Positions 58,034 to 64,000 of a DNA stretch of 64,000 nt are shown piece by piece. The DNA comes from Henricia sp. BOLD:AAB3569 (Eukaryota; Echinodermata; Asteroidea; Spinulosida; Echinasteridae). Location of the stretch: the NCBI GenBank assembly GCA_037783545.1, contig JBBELK010000058.1, positions 1,922,001 to 1,986,000 of the forward strand. Reading direction: 5' to 3'. The translations under genes were made by a program, and so were the position numbers. How positions within the stretch are numbered: position 1 is the stretch's first letter; each line of letters starts with the position of its first letter. Below the pieces are notes generated by a model. It ran no database searches and was not told where the DNA came from. It saw only the letters and a program-made list of their open reading frames with translations.

Positions 58034-58312
58034 AATACTATCCATGGGAAGAAAACGGGAAGTTTTCAATCTCCAATTTGGACGTGGAAGCAAAAAGGTT
58101 GGTGTAATCACTACACTGCTTTATGGAGCAGGATAAATTAGTTTACAAAACATCTGTGGTTTTTTGACGATATCCTTAAAAATATACGGATTGAGAGCGC
58201 GAAATTTCAGAATTGTATTAACGAGAAAACAATAACAACTGATATGGTATCAATATTTCAACACCCATGGGAAAAATGGGGGCTCAAAAATGTGATCTGT
58301 ATGGACACGTTA
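58034..58312. mobile_element. TTAA element family F3, internal fragment, reversed
   Basis: The body blocks CCATGGGAAGAAAACGGGAA, AAAATATACGGATTGAGAGC and ACACCCATGGGAAAAATGGG match the F3 family. Both ends are missing. An F2-like fragment (CATGATTGGTAAACTGTTAC) follows at 58317-58370. Confidence 0.55.
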
Positions 58313-58544
58313 ATTACATGATTGGTAAACTGTTACAAACGGCGTTATCGCCACGTGTGATTGAGGATGGGTACCCCAAGTTTCAAAAACAACGAAAACC
58401 TGTGTCCATGTTTTCAAGAAATTATATGATGTACCACAGTCCTATTTAGGCTGGTTCCTCTACACACTGCACGAAAAAGGGAGCTATAATACCATGATAG
58501 TCAGGGGACTAGTCTCGTCCACATGAGGGCGCCCTTTTAAAATG

Positions 58545-58840
58545 TGTGTACACACCATCGATATATAATCACTGGATGAAGTATGCAATAGCAGTTGGCT
58601 ATACGAGAATTGAAGCCATGCGCCGGCCGCCATTGTATCCCACGAACAATGCTTGGCCTAGACTGCTGCCTGGTCCATGCGATCGCTTGCATTCCACTTA
58701 ACACATGTAGACTAGTGAAGACAGTGTGACCAGTCTAGGCAAGGCATTGTATTTGGTGGGGTACAATGGCGGACGGTGGCTTCAATTTTAGACGTCGTTG
58801 CTTCATCCAGTGATTATATATCGATGGTACACACCATGTT
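58545..58840. mobile_element. Hairpin element with ATCACTGGATGAAG arms
   Basis: GTGTACACACCATCGATATA and ATCACTGGATGAAG at the left are inverted at 58805-58840. The internal GAATTGAAGCCA... and TGGCTTCAATTTT also pair. A decayed relative is at 62680-62900. Confidence 0.7.
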
Positions 58841-58989
58841 GCCTTTACAGATACACTACCCATCAACACTTTGGAAACACCTTGAAAGTTTTAGGTTTTT
58901 GAGAAGGAAGTATTATTTTGTTTATTCATAATAAACCAAGCTATTAAAGCAAACGGAGGTGTGAGGTGTAAGGGGTATCTGGAGAGAAA

Positions 58990-59160
58990 GCAGTCATCTG
59001 GAGTACTGTCCATCATGAAATGGCCTGCCCAGTCACCTGATCTCAATCCCATTGAGATGGGAGGAGTTGGATCGTAAGGTCAGAAAGAAATGCCCAACCA
59101 GCCAAGAAAACCTCTGGAGAGTCTTAAAAGAGGTGTATTTCCACTGAATGTTTGGAGAAA
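58990..59160 (+). pseudogene. Tc1/mariner transposase C-terminal fragment, frameshifted
   Basis: WPAQSPDLNPIE is the conserved block that carries the last catalytic acidic residue of Tc1-type DDE transposases. A frameshift directly after it moves EELDRKVRKKCPTSQENLW into another frame. The DNA-binding and first catalytic parts are missing. It is nonfunctional. Confidence 0.85.
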
Positions 59161-59264
59161 CTGACAATCAGGATGCAGAGATTGTGTGTAGCTGTCATAG
59201 CTGCTAAGGGGGGATTCTTTGATGAACATCAAGTTTAGCCTTTTCTTTTTGCATGCTCTCTAAT

Positions 59265-59900
59265 GACCCAGTCACAATTAGCTTGCGATGGGTTTGCGAG
59301 TAGTTTGCGACGGATTTCTAGGCATTTTCGGCCGGGGCCCCACGGGACTCCTTGCGGCTGCCGGGTCATTTTGGGGCATCAGGCGGGCATCGAGTTACTT
59401 TCAACTCTGACTTAAAACCTGGTGCGGCGTTTCGCATCGCAAACTGATCGCCAATAAATCGGTCGATGCCTGGCCGATGTCCGGCAGGGCATCGCACACA
59501 TCGGGCGGGCTCCGGGCCAATTTTTCGACAACCCAGACAATCCATATATCGGCCAGGCGCCGCCCAGGCGCCGTCCAGGCGCTGCTCAGACGCCGGCCGG
59601 GCCCCGCCCGGCGTCCGGCCGACTTGGCGGAGCCCGGCCGGAAATCGGCCAGACATCGGCCGGGGTATCACAGTGACATAGGCAGGACATCGGCAGGACA
59701 TCGGACGAGTGCCTGCCGGACACCGGCCGATAAACGGGCCAAGAAATCGACCCCATTCCGTCATGGCAGCGTGCGGGGCACTTTTAATTGCGACAGTGAC
59801 CGCCCAATCGCGCGATCTTTCGCCGACCTCTACACGCCGACCGATGCCTATAAATCGCACACGCCGCCCGGCCTCCGCTTTAATTGTGACTTAGGTATAA
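59265..59900. mobile_element. GC-rich insertion inside the Tc1 element
   Basis: A compositional island of about 630 bp rich in CCGG and CGGCC, with AGTCACAATTA at the left and TAATTGTGACT at the right as short inverted ends. Both strands have long open frames (143 and 164 codons), but they look like a by-product of low stop frequency. No domain is recognised. Confidence 0.6.
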
Positions 59901-60095
59901 TTTGTTGATAAAGCCCACTGCCGAGGCCGAAGATGGCACTAAAATTAACATGTACATATTGCTTTTTGTTAGAATACACCTACATTTGCTTTCACAAAAT
60001 TAACATTCACAAAATTAACATTCACAAAATTATACGTTTTCATCTCAAAAACCTAAATCTTTCAAGGTGTTTCCAAAGTTTTGATGGGTAGTGTA

Positions 60096-61776
60096 GGTCT
60101 ACAGTATAGAGTCGCCAGATGTTTCAACTTTCAAAGGGGGAGGGGGATCAAAAAGTGACACAACCGCGCAACACATTAACCCTCGGAGCTGCAAAGGGAA
60201 GCTTCCAGAAGGCATATGTTTGTATTTTAATTACTAAAAAACCTTTGGCCCAATTCCGCTCAAACTTCATGTAATCCTCAACTGATTACCCTAGTCTGTG
60301 CCCCTGTAGTCACCTTTAATACTGCGTTAACTTACCGGTCAGGTCCACCCTGGGGAACCCATTGATTTGTGTACAAACATACATGTATGTTCTTTGAGTA
60401 AGGCCCTTTTGCTGCCGTGCGTTGTATGCTTTACCAGACACCATAAAAAAGAAAATCTTTCTGCTCTTTTTGTTATTACCAAGTAAAGAGATGAGTCGCT
60501 CGTTCTAACTTGTACCGACCGATGTACATACCGTGTTGTGCCAATTTCAAACACGTGAGAACTACAGTCCGCAGGGACCGTTCCCACTGCTGTACACGGA
60601 CCGCTGTGTGCCGTTCGTTCCGTGACACAACCACCGGTCGCAACGCACCAGTATTTACTTCAAAAAAGCTTCATTGTGAGCCACAATTTCACCGTTTTTT
60701 TTACAAAAAGGTATTATTGTCATACATGTATTACATCAAGTGTTTTTCACGTTTGTATTTTGAATACAAGGACAAAACAGGCATGAAGAACATTAACTCC
60801 GTATATTTTCCATTCAATACTGCACAGGCCGTTTTGTGTTCTTCTCAGGATGACGTCAAAACCCTGTTTATCAACAAACCAAGTGACCTCGAGCGTTTCA
60901 TAATTTCGAGTGAAGAGGGTCGGAACTGCTTTGCGTTTTAAACAAAAGCCTGTCGATTTTTGGTGGAAAACAAGTTGTGATGGTGTTGTAGACACATACA
61001 CCTCCATGATAAACATGAAAACTTAAAAGAAATGTGGATGGGGGGATACTAGCTGTTTAAAGTGTGCAGAATCATAAGATTGTTTTGGTCACCGCATGGA
61101 TCTCCATTGTCCTTGGTGGAATTTTACGGGAGCTGGACGTAAACGTTTTGGATAGATCTATATATACTGTTTTGCTGTTATGCTGTATTGTAGCCCCCTT
61201 CAAACATATCCATACAAGTCAAGATAATCCTTTCCGTGTTTTTGCCCGGGTGTTTGCGGGCTATGATGCAGCGAGTTGGGCTTAACTCCAGAGCCTACAC
61301 TTGAGCCAATTTTCACACCACTGGGAATTCTCATTTACGGAAATGTTAGTCCCTGGCTTTACAGACAGCCGAGAAGGTTTTTCAAGCTTTAACTCAGAAT
61401 GAAATGCTGAAACAAAACGGCGCAGTCACAATCAAACTCCCACAGTTACAAAAAGCTCTCCGGAGATGCACGTCAAATGCATTAAAAGATTTTCACGCCG
61501 AAGAACGAGTATAAGGCAGCATTTCAACGAAATGACCTTCGTTTAACAATCTCCCTTAGCTCAGCTTCAGTACATCCAATCAAAGGAGACGTTTCTGCTT
61601 AAAAACAAACTTTAAAGATCGCAGTTTAAGCTGTTTATCAAACCATCCCAACCCGCGGCCCAGAGGGCCAACATGTCCGATGTCAGTCCCAAGAGGGCGC
61701 CCTATAGGCTCCTCGGGCAGAAGCGCGCGATTTTGTTTGCACACACTGGATTAGGTTGTGCCACGGACTTAGATAA
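60096..61776. other. Intergenic sequence, nothing assigned
   Basis: The 143-codon frame at 60510-60941 has no signal, domain or splice support. Confidence 0.4.
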
Positions 61777-62133
61777 TATTCTTGGGTTTCACTTGGCTTG
61801 ACAACCGGTTGCTAATTTGCTATCCGCCATGACTGGGTCCATACTATGACACGCCAAAGCAAAATAATTCAACACTGTTAATTTAATGTTCACGCATATT
61901 TTCGCAAATGTTGCGCAAGAAAGAAAAGTTGGCATGACTTTTAAATGTTGATAGACTGTTTGAATCTGGCATACCGTGCTTTTGTTTGCAAGTTTTAAAA
62001 AATATTGAGACTTGTTTTTCAGGGTTTATGGCAAAATTATCAGTGTTGAATAATTTTCGCTTTGGCGTGCCATAGTATGAACACAGTAATGGCGGATAGC
62101 AACCGGTTGTCAAGAAAGTGAAACCCAAGAATA
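61777..62133. mobile_element. TA-flanked MITE with TTCTTGGGTTTCAC ends, copy 3
   Basis: Compact 357-bp copy with TA at both ends and arms TTCTTGGGTTTCACTTGGC / GAAAGTGAAACCCAAGAA. It is probably closest to the family's basic form. Confidence 0.8.
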
Positions 62134-63519
62134 CACATGTGAATTTTTGGCCGGCAAAGCCCGAAATAGTGTTTACAAGAATATTGACAAGGGTTACAAG
62201 TTGAACAGTATAGAGAGAAAAATGCCATCTTTTTTAATATCCGATTCTTTTCGGTTAGTGATACTCTATACTGTGTCACACCCGGTACTGTGTGCAGCTA
62301 AGCTGACCGAAATAATGAATGGTTTTCTGTATTTTTGTTCACGAGGAACCTGTCAAATACAAAATGAGTACGGAAACAGTCACCACCTGTCCGGCACGTG
62401 GGTACGGAAGCCGCGAATGGCCACCATGTCAAGAATGATGGATTGAAAGGAATCGGTCTTTTCAAATTTGCAGTTTGCGCTTTTGGTATATAATTTAAAT
62501 GTTAATAAAATACTCACACAATACCAAAGCTTTTTTGGCAATGTGTATAATTATATAGTGCCCCATTTTACAATCAATTTCAGAGATTCTTTTAGTCGTT
62601 TTGAACTATAATTTGCAATTTTGTCATTTTATACCAATGGAAATATTCCCATATACACGTCTTTACCCATTTATCTATTAACTATGGACGGTTACAACAG
62701 CAGATGGCTGTGCAAGAATTGAAGCAACGCGTCGACCAGCTTGCTCCGGGCATTACAATGGTTGGTCTATAGACTGCTCCCAGGTCCATACGATCACCCT
62801 GCATTCCGCTTCACACATGTACCTATAGTGAAAATAGTATATAACCAGTCTATGCTTCATCCAGGGAGTCGCGTATCAGGGTGTATACCACACTAAATAA
62901 ATCCCCATAGACAATAGTGCTAATTGGACCAACTTCCAAAAATAATTTAAAATAGTCTAAACTCTCTCAGGACATGGCGCCAGGTACCAAAATAATGTTT
63001 AAGACCCGAACTATCATTTTCTTTTCAATTTTCACTGAGTTGACCATTAATTTTTCCGGCAATTTGGCTCCAAAGAAGACCACCCCTAAAATTAGCATAA
63101 CCCAGAGGCCGCCGTGTCTGAAAATATCCCTCCACTACAGGGCAAATTAGAGCACTTTTCAGCCTTCATTTTCACCCAAAATTTCCCAGAGTTGCAAGAC
63201 CACAAACCAGGCTTTGTGTAAACACCTACTTCTTTACAACATATTACATGTGGGGCCCCCAAGACGCTTTATCCTCTGATTAATTGAGGGTGTGCACAAA
63301 ATTAATAAGCTCCGCGCACGGATCTGGCCCTTATTTATAGTGTGGTGCACCCATCAGTCCATTGTGTAATAGATCAAGGTTAGTAAGTGATGTCATAATG
63401 ACGCGAGAGCTATACAGTGGCATAAACGTAATGTCTTTATGCTAAATTTTTTTGGTTGCGCATCATTTCACAACAGAATTAACAGAATTAACAAAATATC
63501 GATCGATAGAATAACTCCT
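62134..63519. other. Intergenic sequence with a decayed hairpin element
   Basis: 62680-62900 resembles 58545-58840 (AAGAATTGAAGC, ACTGCT-CC-GGTCCAT, GCTTCATCCAG). The remainder is unassigned. Confidence 0.4.
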
Positions 63520-63763
63520 GGGGCCAATTTCATAGAGCTGCTTAAGCATGAAAAATTGCTTAAGCATGAAAAACCTTGCTTGATAAAATGAGGTTCCCAC
63601 AAAAAATTTCATGCGATTGTCATGGAAATGAAACAGTCCTCTAACACTGGTAATACACTATTTCTATCACATGAGGATTTCACTGGTAACGTTCTCTACT
63701 AAGCAAGTGTTTTTTGTGCTTAAGCAAATTGTTGTGCTTAAACACCTCTATGAAATTGGGCCC
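63520..63763. mobile_element. MITE with GGGGCCAATTTCATAGAGC ends, copy 3
   Basis: GGGGCCAATTTCATAGAGCT at the left and CTCTATGAAATTGGGCCC at the right, with GCTTAAGCATGAAAAATTGC inside. It directly precedes an F2 element. Confidence 0.7.
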
Positions 63764-63766
63764 TGG

Positions 63767-64000
63767 TTAAAGGTAGAATACATGATTGGTATCTCGAGGA
63801 TTCAGAAATGTTCACAGATTTACACATAACTTACACAATATAAACACGATGACGGTAGAAAACATCCCTGAAATGGTTTTGTCTGAAGTGCTATAGTCTT
63901 TGAGAAATGAGCAAATTAATTATGTTTTTGTCTCGCGAGACGTAAATTCATTTCGCCCCAAAACCACCTCGCCCTGGACCACTTCGCCCTGAAGCACTTC
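63767..64000. mobile_element. TTAA element family F2, cut by the window edge
   Basis: TTAA-AGGTAGAATACATGATTGG, the family arm, then the first TTTCGCCCCAAAACCACCTC units at the right edge. Confidence 0.72.

Larger units (their letters stand above)
58852..60095. mobile_element. Decayed Tc1/mariner element
   Basis: TA-CACTACCCATCAACACTTTG at the left and the inverse at 60045-60095 give about 50-bp TIRs with TA flanks. Inside lie a broken transposase C-terminus (58990-59160) and a GC-rich insertion (about 59265-59900). Confidence 0.82.

Noticed and set aside
59366-59908. Overlapping 164- and 143-codon frames as real genes
   Set aside because: They lie on opposite strands in a GC-rich block where stops are rare, with low-complexity Pro/Gly/Arg products.
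60510-60941. 143-codon plus-strand open frame
   Set aside because: No recognisable domain or signal peptide, and no promoter or splice support.

Overview
The window reads as nuclear DNA of an invertebrate deuterostome, most likely an echinoderm. Amphioxus or an acorn worm cannot be excluded from sequence alone. The evidence is a multi-exon gene with GT-AG introns and phase-1 EGF exons, long AT-rich introns, tRNA-headed SINEs, many small inverted-repeat transposons, and no operon-like gene packing.

Left third, 1-23030. The minus strand carries the 5' part of one gene that runs off the left edge. Ten coding exons can be joined with continuous reading phase, from a signal-peptide exon at 22754-22709 down to 2174-2052. 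They give about 599 residues: a signal peptide, two laminin-G (LamG) domains, a cysteine-rich linker, three complete EGF-like domains and the start of a fourth. This is a secreted or single-pass membrane adhesion or matrix protein of the broad crumbs/agrin/neurexin domain style; I cannot name the ortholog. The introns hold most of the repeats in this part.

Middle, 23-53 kb. I find no confident protein-coding host gene here. The notable items are a 2.0-kb internally deleted tyrosine-recombinase retrotransposon with Ngaro/PAT-type split direct repeats (37599-39622), a promoter-like block with a perfect RFX X-box and several E2F-like sites that ends in a splice donor (40101-40551), and a cluster of nested transposons at 44.2-46.0 kb.

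Right part, 53-64 kb. A compact plus-strand ORF at 53666-54034 encodes a 122-residue prepropeptide. It has a signal peptide, an acidic and helical spacer, dibasic sites and a C-terminal basic peptide with a six-residue cysteine ring. I read it as a candidate peptide-hormone or neuropeptide precursor of unknown family, and it is the most interesting protein finding. It is followed by MITEs, a decayed Tc1/mariner element carrying a GC-rich insertion, and further repeats.

Repeats dominate the window. At least six different TIR families sit between TTAA duplications (piggyBac-type target), and several copies abut at one shared TTAA. Other families have TA duplications (Tc1/mariner type). Two inverted-repeat elements have interiors made of palindromic minisatellites. 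Several tRNA-related SINE families recur in both orientations. In two places the window holds both an occupied and an empty copy of the same insertion site.
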